Positions 17,611 to 26,672 of a stretch of 64,000 nucleotides of DNA are shown piece after piece; the first letter of the stretch is position 1; every line of letters starts with the position of its first letter. The stretch comes from Nocardia crassostreae (GTDB lineage: Bacteria > Actinomycetota > Actinomycetes > Mycobacteriales > Mycobacteriaceae): NCBI RefSeq assembly GCF_001613405.1, contig NZ_BDCH01000003.1, forward strand, positions 62,001 to 126,000, in the 5' to 3' direction. A model generated the notes under the pieces. That model searched no databases. It was not told the DNA's origin and worked only from the letters and a program-made list of their open reading frames with translations. Both the position numbers and the translations under genes were made by a program.

Positions 17611-20181
17611 GTGAGCGCACAGGATTTGCCACTGGAACTTCGCCGTGCGTTGTCGGCCATCGCCCGCGTGCCGCGGTTGCTGGTCGCTTCGGACTACGAC
17701 GGGACCATCGCGCCCATCGTCTCGGACCCGGCGAAGGCCTATCCCCATCGGGAGTCCGTCAGCGCGCTGCGCGCGCTCGCGGGACTCACCGGAACCACCG
17801 CCGCCGTGATCTCAGGGCGTGCCCTGCGTGATCTCGCGGCCCTGTCCCGGCTGCCCGTCGAGGTGCAGCTGATCGGTAGCCACGGTTCGGAATTCGATGT
17901 CGGCTTCGTCCATGCCATCGACAATGACGCCAAACAGCTACTGCAGGAAGTGCAGACCACCCTGACGCAGATCGCCACGGACAATCCGGGCGCGACCGTC
18001 GAGATCAAACCGGCCAGCGTGGCCCTGCACGTCCGCAATGCCAGCCCCGAAATCGGCCGCCGCGCACTGGTTCAGGTCCGGCAGGGCCCGGCCAGCTGGG
18101 TCGGCGTGCAGACCACCGAGGGCAAGGAAGTCATCGAGCTCGCCGTCGTGGAGACCGACAAGGGCGCGGCGCTCGATATCGTCCGGCATCAGCAGGGCGC
18201 CTCGGCGGCGGTCTTCATCGGCGACGACGTCACCGATGAGAAGGCGTTCAAACGCCTGTCCGGTCCCGATGTGGGAATCAAGGTCGGCGACGGCGAGAGC
18301 CGCGCCGAGTTCCGGGTCGCCAGCACCGAGGAGGTGTCCAAAGCCCTCGCCTACCTGCTGGAGGAACGCCGCACCTGGCTGGCCGGGGCCAGCGCCCCCC
18401 GAATCGAGCGGCTGACCATGCTGGCCAGCCCGCGCACCAAGGCCCTGGTCACCCCCGACGGCACCATTACCTGGCTGTGCCATCCCGAACCGGACTCGGC
18501 GGCGGTGTTCGCGCACCTGCTCGGCGGACCGGGCGCGGGCCACTTCACCATTCAGCCCGAGCGCGCCGGACTGCCGCTCTCGCAGCGCTATATCGACGGC
18601 ACCATGACCGTAGAAACCCGGTGGGCCAGCCTGCAGGTCGTCGACTATCTGCCGCACGACGTGGTGGCCGAGCGCACCGACCTCACCCGCATCATCACCG
18701 GTGACGCGCGGGCGGTCGTGACCTTCGCGCCGCGACCGGAATTCGGCCAGGTGCCGGTGCGGCTGGTGCGGGCCGCGGGCGGGCTCGTGGTGCAGGGCAC
18801 CAACGATCCCATCGTGCTGCGCTCCCCCGGCGTCGAGTGGGAGATCATCGACGAGGGCAATCACCACACCGCCCGGGCCGTGGTGGATACCCGGCAGGGG
18901 CCCGTCCTGCTGGAAATGCGCTGCGGCACCTCCGATCTGGCGCCCGCCATGACGGCCGAATCGGATCGCCGCCGGGAAGCCGAGCGGTACTGGTCGGATT
19001 GGGCGGGCACGCTCGAACTGCCGCCACTCAAGCCGGATCTCATGAAACGCTCCGCGCTCACCCTGCGCGGGCTGGTGCACGCGCCGTCCGGCTCCATCCT
19101 GGCGGCGGCCACCACCTCGCTGCCCGAGGACATCGGCGGCGTGCGCAACTGGGACTACCGCTACTGCTGGCTGCGCGATGCCTCGCTGACCGCCTCGGCG
19201 CTGGTCTCGCTGGGCTCGCTGGGCGAGGCCGAGGATCCCCTGGACTGGGTGCACCGGGTGCTGGAGACCCTGCCCGGACCCGAGCGCCTGCACCCGCTCT
19301 ACACCCTCTACGGCGAGACCCTGCCGCCCGAGGCCGTCATCGACCAGCTGCCCGGCTACGCCGGTTCGCGGCCGGTGCGCGTCGGCAACGCCGCGAACAT
19401 GCAGGTGCAGCTGGATGTGTTCGGTCCCATCGTGGATCTCATCTCCCAGCTCGCGCACGCCCGCGAGAAGAAGGGCATCACCGATCCGAAAAAGGCTCTG
19501 CCGGACGCGGATTGGGAGTTGGTGCACGCCATGGTCTCGGCCGTGCAGCGGCGCTGGCGCGAACCCGACCACGGCATCTGGGAGATTCGCGGCAATCCGC
19601 GCCACCACGTGTACTCCAAGGTCATGGGCTGGCTGACGGTGGACCGGGCGCTGACCCTGGCCCGCCAGTTCGACCGGCCCGGCGATCCGGACTGGCGCAA
19701 GCTGCGCGACACCATTGCCGACGAGGTGAAGGTGGAGGGCTGGAACGAGGAGGTCCAGTCCTATACCGCCGCCTACGAGGGCACCGACCTCGATGCCGCG
19801 ACCCTGCACATCGGGCTCAGCGGGCTCATCGACGCCTCCGATCCGCGCTTCGCGGCCACCGTCGTGGCGACCAAGGTGGAACTGCGCAGCGGTTCCACCG
19901 TCTACCGCTACCACCACGACGACGGCCTGCCCGGCGGCGAGGGCGGCTTCCACCTGTGCGCCGCCTGGCTGGTCGAGGCCTACCTGCTCATCGGCAAACG
20001 CGAGGACGCCGAAGCCCTCTTCGCCCAACTCGTCGATGTGGCGGGACCCACAGGACTCCTCTCCGAGGAGTACGACCCGGTCGCCGAACGCTCCCTCGGC
20101 AACCACCCCCAGGCCTACAGCCACCTGGGCCTGCTCCGCTGCGCCCAGCTGCTGAGCCAGCCGGTCGCCGCACTGACGTAA
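17611..20181 (+). CDS. Trehalose-6-phosphate phosphatase fused to GH15 glucoamylase/trehalase
   Basis: The 856-residue fusion opens with an OtsB-type HAD phosphatase (residues 1-260: nucleophile motif DYDGT at 28-32; GDDVTDEKAF near 205). The GH15 domain (about residues 270-850) has GGVRNWDYRYCWLRDASLTA, the acidic GWNEEVQSYTAAY and LLSEEYDP near the second catalytic Glu. The first half would make trehalose from trehalose-6-P; the GH15 half resembles actinobacterial trehalases that hydrolyse it. The GTG at 17611 has no strong ribosome site, so the transcript may be nearly leaderless. It is a single gene with its own terminator. GH15 activity on other glucosides cannot be excluded. Confidence 0.87.
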   Translation: MSAQDLPLELRRALSAIARVPRLLVASDYDGTIAPIVSDPAKAYPHRESVSALRALAGLTGTTAAVISGRALRDLAALSRLPVEVQLIGSHGSEFDVGFVHAIDNDAKQLLQEVQTTLTQIATDNPGATVEIKPASVALHVRNASPEIGRRALVQVRQGPASWVGVQTTEGKEVIELAVVETDKGAALDIVRHQQGASAAVFIGDDVTDEKAFKRLSGPDVGIKVGDGESRAEFRVASTEEVSKALAYLLEERRTWLAGASAPRIERLTMLASPRTKALVTPDGTITWLCHPEPDSAAVFAHLLGGPGAGHFTIQPERAGLPLSQRYIDGTMTVETRWASLQVVDYLPHDVVAERTDLTRIITGDARAVVTFAPRPEFGQVPVRLVRAAGGLVVQGTNDPIVLRSPGVEWEIIDEGNHHTARAVVDTRQGPVLLEMRCGTSDLAPAMTAESDRRREAERYWSDWAGTLELPPLKPDLMKRSALTLRGLVHAPSGSILAAATTSLPEDIGGVRNWDYRYCWLRDASLTASALVSLGSLGEAEDPLDWVHRVLETLPGPERLHPLYTLYGETLPPEAVIDQLPGYAGSRPVRVGNAANMQVQLDVFGPIVDLISQLAHAREKKGITDPKKALPDADWELVHAMVSAVQRRWREPDHGIWEIRGNPRHHVYSKVMGWLTVDRALTLARQFDRPGDPDWRKLRDTIADEVKVEGWNEEVQSYTAAYEGTDLDAATLHIGLSGLIDASDPRFAATVVATKVELRSGSTVYRYHHDDGLPGGEGGFHLCAAWLVEAYLLIGKREDAEALFAQLVDVAGPTGLLSEEYDPVAERSLGNHPQAYSHLGLLRCAQLLSQPVAALT

Positions 20182-20199
20182 CCGCACGCCGAATCGGAC

Positions 20200-20239
20200 A
20201 AAGCGGCCCTCGCGAACGGAAGTTCGCGAGGGCCGCTTT
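20200..20239 (+). terminator. Intrinsic terminator after the OtsB-GH15 gene
   Basis: A perfect 18-bp stem (20200-20217 with 20222-20239) closes a GGAA tetraloop and is followed by TCGTTGTTT. It lies 19 bp past the stop codon and separates this gene from the zinc operon. Confidence 0.92.
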
Positions 20240-20271
20240 CGTTGTTTCCGGTCATGTGCGCTACATTTTAA

Positions 20272-20289
20272 TGGCAATCGTTTTCGTTT
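20272..20289. promoter_or_regulatory. Zur-type zinc-responsive operator
   Basis: TGGCAATCGTTTTCGTTT, 29 bp upstream of the zinc-binding lipoprotein start, resembles actinobacterial Zur boxes (TGAAAATCATTTTCATT-like) and sits in an AT-rich patch. The downstream genes are a complete zinc ABC transporter, so repression by Zn-loaded Zur is expected. The call rests on consensus similarity and context. Confidence 0.65.
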
Positions 20290-20317
20290 TAGATAAGTGT
20301 TTCAGGAGTACCCCCGC

Positions 20318-21259
20318 GTGACCAAGCACCCAGCCCGAGGATTTGCGTTGTTCGCCGCGGGTCTCGCCACTGTCGCGAGCCTGACCGCCTGCGGAAGCTC
20401 GAAGAACGATTCCGGAGAACTCACCGTCGTCGCCTCCACCAATGTGTGGGGCGATATCACCAAGGCCATCGCCGGTCCGGATGTGAAGGTCGAATCGGTC
20501 ATCTCCGACCCGTCCGCCGACCCGCACTCGTTCGAGGTCACCGCCGTCGAGGCCGCCAAGATCACCGACGCCGACCTGATCGTCTACAACGGCGGCGGCT
20601 ACGACGAGTTCATCGACAAGGCCATCGACGGCAAGAACAAGAAGTCCGTCAACGCCTACCAGATCATCACCGGCGAATCCGGCGACGCCCACGGCGCCGA
20701 GCCGTCCGGGGCCGGGGACACCGGGCACGGCCACGAGCACCCGAACGAGCACGTCTGGTACGACGTGCCCGGCGTCGAGCACGTGGCCGAGCACATCGCC
20801 GAGGAACTCGGCGCGCTCGATCCCGCCAACAAGCAGGCCTACGCCGACCGCGCCGCCGCCTTCGGCGGTCAGCTCGCCGCCGTCTCCGCCATTACCGGCA
20901 AGATCGCCGCCGAGCATCCGAATCAGCCGGTGCTGCAAACCGAACCGCTGGCCTACTACCTGCTGGTCGACGCCAAGGCCGAGGACCGCACCCCGCACGA
21001 GTTCCAGGAAGCCGTCGAACAGGGCACCGATCCGGCCCCCGCCGATGTGGCCGCGGTGAGAGACCTGTTGACCGGCAAGCAGGTTCGCGCCCTGGTCTAC
21101 AACATCCAGACCGAGGACAAGACCACCAAGGACCTGCGCGCGCTGTCCGAGGCCAATGGTGTGCGAGTGGTCGAGGTGACCGAAACCCTGCCGCAGGGCC
21201 AGGATTACATTCAGTGGATGACCGGCAACGCTCGCGCCCTCGCCCAGGCCCTCGGATAA
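20318..21259 (+). CDS. znuA: Zinc ABC transporter substrate-binding lipoprotein (ZnuA-like)
   Basis: The 313-residue cluster A-I metal-binding protein has a lipoprotein signal with lipobox LTAC near residue 25. A typical STNVWGDITKAI start of the fold, a His-rich loop (HGHEHPNEHVWYD) and a second metal region (YNIQTEDKTTKDLRAL) follow. It captures zinc outside the membrane for ZnuCB. The GTG at 20318 follows AGGAG. Zinc is preferred over manganese because of the His-rich loop and the Zur-like box. Confidence 0.88.
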   Translation: MTKHPARGFALFAAGLATVASLTACGSSKNDSGELTVVASTNVWGDITKAIAGPDVKVESVISDPSADPHSFEVTAVEAAKITDADLIVYNGGGYDEFIDKAIDGKNKKSVNAYQIITGESGDAHGAEPSGAGDTGHGHEHPNEHVWYDVPGVEHVAEHIAEELGALDPANKQAYADRAAAFGGQLAAVSAITGKIAAEHPNQPVLQTEPLAYYLLVDAKAEDRTPHEFQEAVEQGTDPAPADVAAVRDLLTGKQVRALVYNIQTEDKTTKDLRALSEANGVRVVEVTETLPQGQDYIQWMTGNARALAQALG

Positions 21260-21306
21260 CCGGTATCACCATGCCTGCCAACGCTGTCCACACTGGGAGC
21301 ACCACC

Positions 21307-22188
21307 ATGGACACCAAATCATCCACAGTTGTGGATAATTCATCCACGACGCGCGCGGTTCCGGCGGTGCGGCTGTCCAATGCGCGCCTGTCCTTCGGCG
21401 CCCGAACCCTGTGGCAGGGACTGGATCTGGATGTCGCGCCGGGCGAGTTCATCGCGGTGCTCGGGCCCAACGGCTCGGGCAAGACCTCGCTCATGCGAAT
21501 GCTGCTCGGCCAACTGGCGCTCTCGGAGGGCACCGCGCAGATCGCGGGATCGCCCGCCCGGACCGGTAATCCGGATATCGGCTACATCCCGCAGCAGAAG
21601 ACCATCGAAGCCGGTGTGCAATTGCGCGGGGTGGACCTGGTCGGGCTCGGCGTGGACGGGCACCGCTGGGGTCTCGGACTGCGCGGTCGCGGTGAGCGCA
21701 AACGCAAGGTGGCCCAGGCCATTGCGGACGTCGGCGCGGAGAAGTTCGCGCACGCGCCCCTGGACGCGCTCTCCGGCGGTGAACAGCAGCGGCTGCGCGT
21801 GGCCCAGGCGCTGGTCGGCGATCCGCGGGTACTGCTCTGCGACGAACCGCTGCTCTCCCTGGATCTGGCCAATCAGCGGCTGGTCTCCGAACTCATCGAC
21901 AAGCGGCGGCGCACCCACGACACCGCCGTGCTGTTCGTGACCCACGAGATCAATCCCGTTCTGCCGCTGGTGGATCGGGTGCTGTACCTGGTCGACGGCA
22001 AGTTCCGGATCGGCACGCCCGATGAGGTCATGACCTCCGAGGTGCTCTCCGAGCTGTACCGCACCGAGGTCGACGTGCTGCGCGTGCGCGGCCGCCTGGT
22101 GGTCGTCGGCACCGGCGACACCATGGACGCGCTCGGCGAGGCCGGGGCGCAGCACTGCCACGGCGAGACGCCGGAGGCGCGGTCGTGA
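21307..22188 (+). CDS. znuC: Zinc ABC transporter ATP-binding protein
   Basis: The 293-residue ABC ATPase has Walker A GPNGSGKTS near residue 50, signature LSGGEQQR and Walker B VLLCDEPLLSLD. An extra C-terminal tail includes His/Cys residues (QHCHGE) that may sense metal. The ATG at 21307 has GGGAG 7 bases upstream; an ATG at 21271 is a weaker option. Its stop overlaps the permease start (GTGA). Confidence 0.88.
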   Translation: MDTKSSTVVDNSSTTRAVPAVRLSNARLSFGARTLWQGLDLDVAPGEFIAVLGPNGSGKTSLMRMLLGQLALSEGTAQIAGSPARTGNPDIGYIPQQKTIEAGVQLRGVDLVGLGVDGHRWGLGLRGRGERKRKVAQAIADVGAEKFAHAPLDALSGGEQQRLRVAQALVGDPRVLLCDEPLLSLDLANQRLVSELIDKRRRTHDTAVLFVTHEINPVLPLVDRVLYLVDGKFRIGTPDEVMTSEVLSELYRTEVDVLRVRGRLVVVGTGDTMDALGEAGAQHCHGETPEARS

Positions 22189-23063
22189 ACGACAAACTCG
22201 CCGACGTCCTCTCGAAGATGTTCGACTTCTCCACCACCGCGCACCTGCTGTCCTATGACTTCGTCCAGCAGGCGGTACTGGCGGCCGCGCTACTGGGCCT
22301 GCTGGCCGGGGTCATCGGCCCGCTCATCATCAGCCGCCAGATGTCCTTCGCCGTGCACGGCACCAGCGAGCTCTCGCTGACCGGCGCGGCGGCCGCCCTG
22401 CTCGCCGGAATCGGCGTCGGCGTGGGCGCCATCTTCGGCTCGGTGGTGGCGGCGGTGCTGTTCGGCGTGCTGGGTTCCCGCGCCCGCGAACGCGATTCGG
22501 TCATCGCCGTGGTGCTGTCCTTCGGTCTCGGCCTGTCCGTGCTTTTCCTCTGGCTCGGCCCCGAACGCGCGGGCTCCAAATTCTCGCTGCTCACCGGTCA
22601 GGTGGTCAGCGTCGGCAATAGCGGCGTCGGCCTGCTGGCCGCCTGCACCGCGGGCGTGCTCATCGTGCTGACCGCCGTCTACCGCCCGCTGCTGTTCGCC
22701 AGCTCCGATCCGGAGGTGGCGATCGCGCGCGGCGTCCCGGTGCGCGCGCTGTCCATCGTCTTCGCGGTCCTGCTCGGCGTCACCGCGGCCTTCGCCGTCC
22801 AGATCGTCGGCGCCCTGCTGGTGCTGGCCCTGCTCATCACCCCCGCCGCCGCGGCCGCTCAGCTCACCGCGGACCCGGCGAAGGCCACCCTGCTCGCCAT
22901 CGTCTTCGCCGAAACCGCCGCTGTCGGAGGCATTCTGCTGTCGCTGGCCCCCGGCGTCCCGGTGTCGACCTTCGTCACCACCATTTCCTTCACGATCTAT
23001 CTGGTGTGCCGCGTGATCGGATCCCGCACCCGCAACCGCCGCCGCGCCCTCGTCCCCGCCTGA
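22185..23063 (+). CDS. znuB: Zinc ABC transporter permease
   Basis: The 292-residue ABC-3 family permease has about eight membrane helices. It carries the family motif RQMSFAVHGTSELSLTGAA and the coupling region SDPEVAIARGVPVRAL. It completes the Zur-controlled operon znuA-znuC-znuB and overlaps znuC by 4 bases. The convergent mutY gene ends 56 bp downstream. Confidence 0.9.
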   Translation: MNDKLADVLSKMFDFSTTAHLLSYDFVQQAVLAAALLGLLAGVIGPLIISRQMSFAVHGTSELSLTGAAAALLAGIGVGVGAIFGSVVAAVLFGVLGSRARERDSVIAVVLSFGLGLSVLFLWLGPERAGSKFSLLTGQVVSVGNSGVGLLAACTAGVLIVLTAVYRPLLFASSDPEVAIARGVPVRALSIVFAVLLGVTAAFAVQIVGALLVLALLITPAAAAAQLTADPAKATLLAIVFAETAAVGGILLSLAPGVPVSTFVTTISFTIYLVCRVIGSRTRNRRRALVPA

Positions 23064-23119
23064 TCGCCGGATACTCGCGATCCGCCGCATGGAGGGCGGC
23101 GGATCGCGCCACAGGCCGG

Positions 23120-24001
23120 TCAGGGCGCGGCGCTGCCCTCTCCGGCCAGCGCGAACAGTCCATCGGAGGTCTGCTCGATCAAACCGTCCACGAGCAGGGA
23201 GTCGAGGGCGCGATCCCGCTGGCCCGGATCGCGGGTCCAAGCCAGATCCAGGCGGATTCGCTCGACCGGGCCGGTGGCGTCGCGCAGGACGTCGAGCAGG
23301 CGGCCGCGGGCCTGGCGGTCGGTGCCCTCGTACTTCTGCACTTTGCGCACCACTTCGGAGGCCGGGCGGCCCGCCGTGACCCAGGCGCAGGACGGCAGCG
23401 GGCAGCGGGCGCAGTCGGGATTGCGGGCCGTGCACACCAGCGCGCCCAATTCCATGAGCGCGGCCGACATGACGGCGGCGCGGTCCACCCGGGCGGGCAT
23501 CAGGGCCTCGGTTTCGCCGAGATCGCGGGCGGCCGGATTGCCCGCCTCGGCCTTGCCGTGCACGGCGCGCGCCACCACGCGGCGAACATTGGTGTCCACC
23601 ACCGGAACTCGCTGCCCGTAGGCGAAGCAGGCCACGGCGCGGGCGGTGTAGGCGCCGATGCCCGGCAGGCTCAGCAGCGTGTCCACATCGGCCGGGACCG
23701 CATCGCCGTGATCGCGGGCCAGCACCTGGGCGCACTCGTGCAGCCGGAGCGCGCGGCGCGGATAGCCGAGCTTGCCCCAGGCGCGCAGCATCTCGCCCTG
23801 CGGCGCGTCGGCCATGGCCGACGGCACCGGCCAGCGCGCCACCCATTCCCGCCAGATGGGCTCGACCCGCACCACCGGGGTCTGCTGCAGCATGATCTCG
23901 CTCATGAGGATCTGCCAGGCGCTCACGCCGGGCCGTCGCCACGGGAGATCACGGGCCGTTTCCCGATACCAGTCGATCAGCGCATCGCTATCCATTGCCA
24001 C
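23120..24001 (-). CDS. mutY: A/G-specific adenine glycosylase MutY
   Basis: Removes adenine mispaired with 8-oxoguanine. The 293-residue protein has MLQQTPVVRVEPIW with the catalytic Glu, the helix-hairpin-helix LPGIGAYTARAV, VDTNVRRVVAR with the catalytic Asp, and a 4Fe-4S motif of spacing C-6-C-2-C-5-C. The C-terminal 8-oxoG domain is short, as in mycobacterial MutY. GTG at 24001 or ATG at 23995 are both possible. It is divergent from canB, the order seen in Mycobacterium. Confidence 0.92.
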   Translation of the reverse strand: MAMDSDALIDWYRETARDLPWRRPGVSAWQILMSEIMLQQTPVVRVEPIWREWVARWPVPSAMADAPQGEMLRAWGKLGYPRRALRLHECAQVLARDHGDAVPADVDTLLSLPGIGAYTARAVACFAYGQRVPVVDTNVRRVVARAVHGKAEAGNPAARDLGETEALMPARVDRAAVMSAALMELGALVCTARNPDCARCPLPSCAWVTAGRPASEVVRKVQKYEGTDRQARGRLLDVLRDATGPVERIRLDLAWTRDPGQRDRALDSLLVDGLIEQTSDGLFALAGEGSAAP

Positions 24002-24099
24002 CAGCTCACCATGTTCGCGGGATACCTGCCAGCGGGTAGTTGCGGGACCGTAACGCCACGGACTCGCCGGTAACCGATGCGCTATGGAGAATGGGACGC

Positions 24100-24723
24100 A
24101 TGCCGCACACCAACCCGATCAGTGCCTGGAAGGCCCTGCGCGAGGGCAACGAGCGCTTCGTCAACGGCACGTTGCAGCATCCTAGCCAGGGTGCCGTCGA
24201 CCGGGCGAAGCTCGTCAGCGGGCAGCAGCCCTCGGCGATCCTGTTCGGCTGCGGCGACTCTCGCGTGGCCGCCGAAATCATCTTCGACCAGGGCCTCGGC
24301 GATATGTTCGTGGTCCGCACCGCGGGGCATGTGGTCGACTCCTCGGTGCTGGGCTCCATCGAATACGGCGTGCAGATGCTGCACGTGCCGCTCATCGTGG
24401 TGCTCGGCCATGACAACTGCGGCGCCGTGCGCGCCACCATCGACGCCCTCGATCACGGCGATGTGCCGGGCGGGTTCATTCGCAGCGTGGTCGAACGGGT
24501 GACGCCGTCCATCCTGATCGGCCGCCGCGAGGGCCTGGAATCGGTGGACGAGCTCGAGGCCCGCCACGTCGAGGAGACCGCGCGCCTGCTCATGCAGCGG
24601 TCGATGATCATCTCGCAGCGGGTCGCCACCGGCGAATGCGCCATCGCCTGCATCACCTACAACCTGGCCGAGGGCCAGATCAAACTGCATCGCGTGATCG
24701 GCAATATCGGCGAGGTCGTCTAG
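24100..24723 (+). CDS. canB: Beta-class carbonic anhydrase (CanB-like)
   Basis: The 207-residue beta-carbonic anhydrase has zinc-site motifs FGCGDSRVAAEI (Cys-x-Asp-x-Arg) and VLGHDNCGAV (His-x-x-Cys). It interconverts CO2 and bicarbonate in the cytoplasm. The start MPHTNPISAW at 24100 matches the mycobacterial homologue, with GGAGA 9 bases upstream. The C-terminus HRVIGNIGEVV is typical. Confidence 0.93.
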   Translation: MPHTNPISAWKALREGNERFVNGTLQHPSQGAVDRAKLVSGQQPSAILFGCGDSRVAAEIIFDQGLGDMFVVRTAGHVVDSSVLGSIEYGVQMLHVPLIVVLGHDNCGAVRATIDALDHGDVPGGFIRSVVERVTPSILIGRREGLESVDELEARHVEETARLLMQRSMIISQRVATGECAIACITYNLAEGQIKLHRVIGNIGEVV

Positions 24724-24840
24724 CGGCCTCCGGAGGGATCGGCCGGTCGGCGGAATTTACCCGCCGCGTAGGCTGTTTCACCGCCGACACGCCGAGACCC
24801 TGCGGCGGCTGCGCCCGACCGTGCCCTTACCGTTGTCACC

Positions 24841-25500
24841 GTGCTGGAACCGAATGGACCACTGCCGCCGGAAATCTACTGGCGCCGTCGCCTGGTGGCG
24901 ATCGGCGCGCTGGTGGTCGCCACCGCGCTGGTGATCTGGGTGGCGTTCGCGCTGCTGCGCGGGGGCGGCGGCGAGGACAAGCAGGCCGACGGCAAGACCA
25001 CCACCGCGGAGGCCACCAACAAGGCGGCGGGCAGCTCCTCGGCCCCGTCCGAATCGGGCAAGCCCTCCGGCAGCACGACCAGCGGCAGCGCGGCCCCGGT
25101 CGCACAGGGCCAGTGCCCCGATCAGTCCCTCGCCGTGAAGGTGAATGTCGGCCAGCCCACCTACAAGACCGGTGAGCAGCCGGTATTCGGCATCGTCATC
25201 ACCAATATCTCCAGCGCCGCCTGTGAACGCGATATGGGTTCGGGCCTGCAGCTGGTGTCGGTGCAGTCCCTCGACGGCGCGCGCCGCCTGTGGGCCAGCA
25301 CCGACTGCTATCCCGACGGCACCCCCGACGTGCGCACCTTGAATCCCGGCCAGCAGGCCGCCTTCACCGTCACCTGGACCGGCTCCACCTCCCAGCCCAG
25401 CTGCGCGGGCGAACGCGTCCCCGTCCCCCCGGGCCCCTACACCGTTGTGGCCCAACTGGGTTCGGTCCGCAGCGCCCCGGAGCCGTTCAATATCGCCTGA
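24841..25500 (+). CDS. Membrane-anchored extracytoplasmic protein, Rv3587c-like
   Basis: The 219-residue protein has one N-terminal transmembrane helix (about residues 18-42), then a Gly/Ser/Lys/Thr-rich linker (45-90) and a beta-rich domain with four Cys (CPDQSLAVKVNV; SAACERDMGSG; ASTDCYPDG; QPSCAGE), presumably disulfide-bonded outside the membrane. Its position next to canB and disA matches Rv3587c, a conserved mycobacterial membrane protein of unknown function. Confidence 0.82.
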   Translation: MLEPNGPLPPEIYWRRRLVAIGALVVATALVIWVAFALLRGGGGEDKQADGKTTTAEATNKAAGSSSAPSESGKPSGSTTSGSAAPVAQGQCPDQSLAVKVNVGQPTYKTGEQPVFGIVITNISSAACERDMGSGLQLVSVQSLDGARRLWASTDCYPDGTPDVRTLNPGQQAAFTVTWTGSTSQPSCAGERVPVPPGPYTVVAQLGSVRSAPEPFNIA

Positions 25501-25526
25501 CGCCCCCTGATGTCGCTGATACCCGG

Positions 25527-26672
25527 CTAGGCGTAGCCGTGCTCGCCCAGCCGGGCAATGCCCTCGCGAATGCGGCGCGCCAGTTGGGCATTCACGCCCT
25601 CGACCGCTTCCAGATCGCCCTGGGTGGCCTCCAGCAGCGCCCGTAGCGTCCCGAAGACGGCCACCAGGGGTTCGACCCTGCGGAAGGGCACCCGCGGGAT
25701 CTGAGCGAGCAATCGGTAGCCGCGCGGGCCGACCGCGGTGTCGAGGGCCTCCAGGGTGGCCGGATAGCCCAGCGACGGAGCCAGATTCGACAGCTCCAGC
25801 AGATCCGGCTCGACCAGTCCGTCCAGCCGGGCCAGCGCGCGGTCCACCTGCGCCTCCCCGGCCGACTCCGCCACCACATAATCGCGCACCAGCAGCCGCC
25901 GCAGATTCTCGGTGTCGGCGACCAGTTCGCTCAGTTGCAGGGCGAGCTGCCTGCCGTCCACCCCGAGTTCCATGACGTCCTGGTCGATCTCGTTGGCGGT
26001 GCGGCGCATGAGCTCCAGGCAGTGCAGCACCGTGAGCACATCGCGCAGCGCCGCGAGATCCCCGATCTCCAGCCCGGACAGCCGCCGCGTCACCTCGTCG
26101 AGCCGGATGCGGTAGCGCTGCAATGTGGCCATGGCCTGATTGGCGCGGGTCAGGATGGCCGGGGTGGTCTGCACCAGATGCCGCGCCCCGTGCGCGTACA
26201 CGGTCACCAGCCGGGTGGACCGGCTCACCGACACCACCGGATATCCGGTGTGCGCCGCGGTGCGCTCGGCCGCCTTGTGCCGGGTACCGGATTCCACCGT
26301 CGGCAACGCCGGATCGGGCACCAGATGCACATTGGCGCGCACTATCCGGGAGCCGTCGGTGGAAAGCACCACCGCGCCATCCATTTTCGATAATTCGCGC
26401 AAGCGGGTGGGCGCGAATTCCACATCCAATTCGAATCCGCCGTCGCAGATCCGCTCCACTCGTTCGTCATATCCGAGCACCACCAGACCGCCGGTATCGG
26501 CCCGCAGAATTCGATCTATCCCGTCACGCAATTGCGTGCCGGGCACCAGTCGCGCGATCACATCCCGCACCGTGTCCGCCGAATTCTCGTGCCCGCCGGG
26601 CGAATCCGACCCGGGCTCGGTCACGGCCGCCCCGGACCGGCCCAGCAGCCCGCTCATCCACCGCCCGGCCAT
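25527..26672 (-). CDS. disA: DNA integrity scanning diadenylate cyclase DisA
   Basis: Makes cyclic di-AMP from two ATP while scanning DNA. The 381-residue protein has the DAC domain with the DGA motif (98-100) and an RHK motif at 131-133 where RHR is usual. A helical linker and a C-terminal helix-hairpin-helix domain follow (VEGVNAQLARRIREGIARLG). The ATG at 26672 overlaps the radA stop by one base; about 28 N-terminal residues exceed the mycobacterial length, so a later start is possible. Confidence 0.92.
   Translation of the reverse strand: MAGRWMSGLLGRSGAAVTEPGSDSPGGHENSADTVRDVIARLVPGTQLRDGIDRILRADTGGLVVLGYDERVERICDGGFELDVEFAPTRLRELSKMDGAVVLSTDGSRIVRANVHLVPDPALPTVESGTRHKAAERTAAHTGYPVVSVSRSTRLVTVYAHGARHLVQTTPAILTRANQAMATLQRYRIRLDEVTRRLSGLEIGDLAALRDVLTVLHCLELMRRTANEIDQDVMELGVDGRQLALQLSELVADTENLRRLLVRDYVVAESAGEAQVDRALARLDGLVEPDLLELSNLAPSLGYPATLEALDTAVGPRGYRLLAQIPRVPFRRVEPLVAVFGTLRALLEATQGDLEAVEGVNAQLARRIREGIARLGEHGYA

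Noticed and set aside
17938..20277. 779-codon open frame antisense to the OtsB-GH15 gene
   Set aside because: No recognisable domain, Gly/His/Arg/Gln-rich composition, and it crosses a strong terminator. It is a codon-bias artefact.
20446..22188. Long frame that would fuse the znuA region to znuC
   Set aside because: The first part is an Arg-rich out-of-frame reading of znuA; the ABC ATPase begins at 21307 with its own ribosome site.
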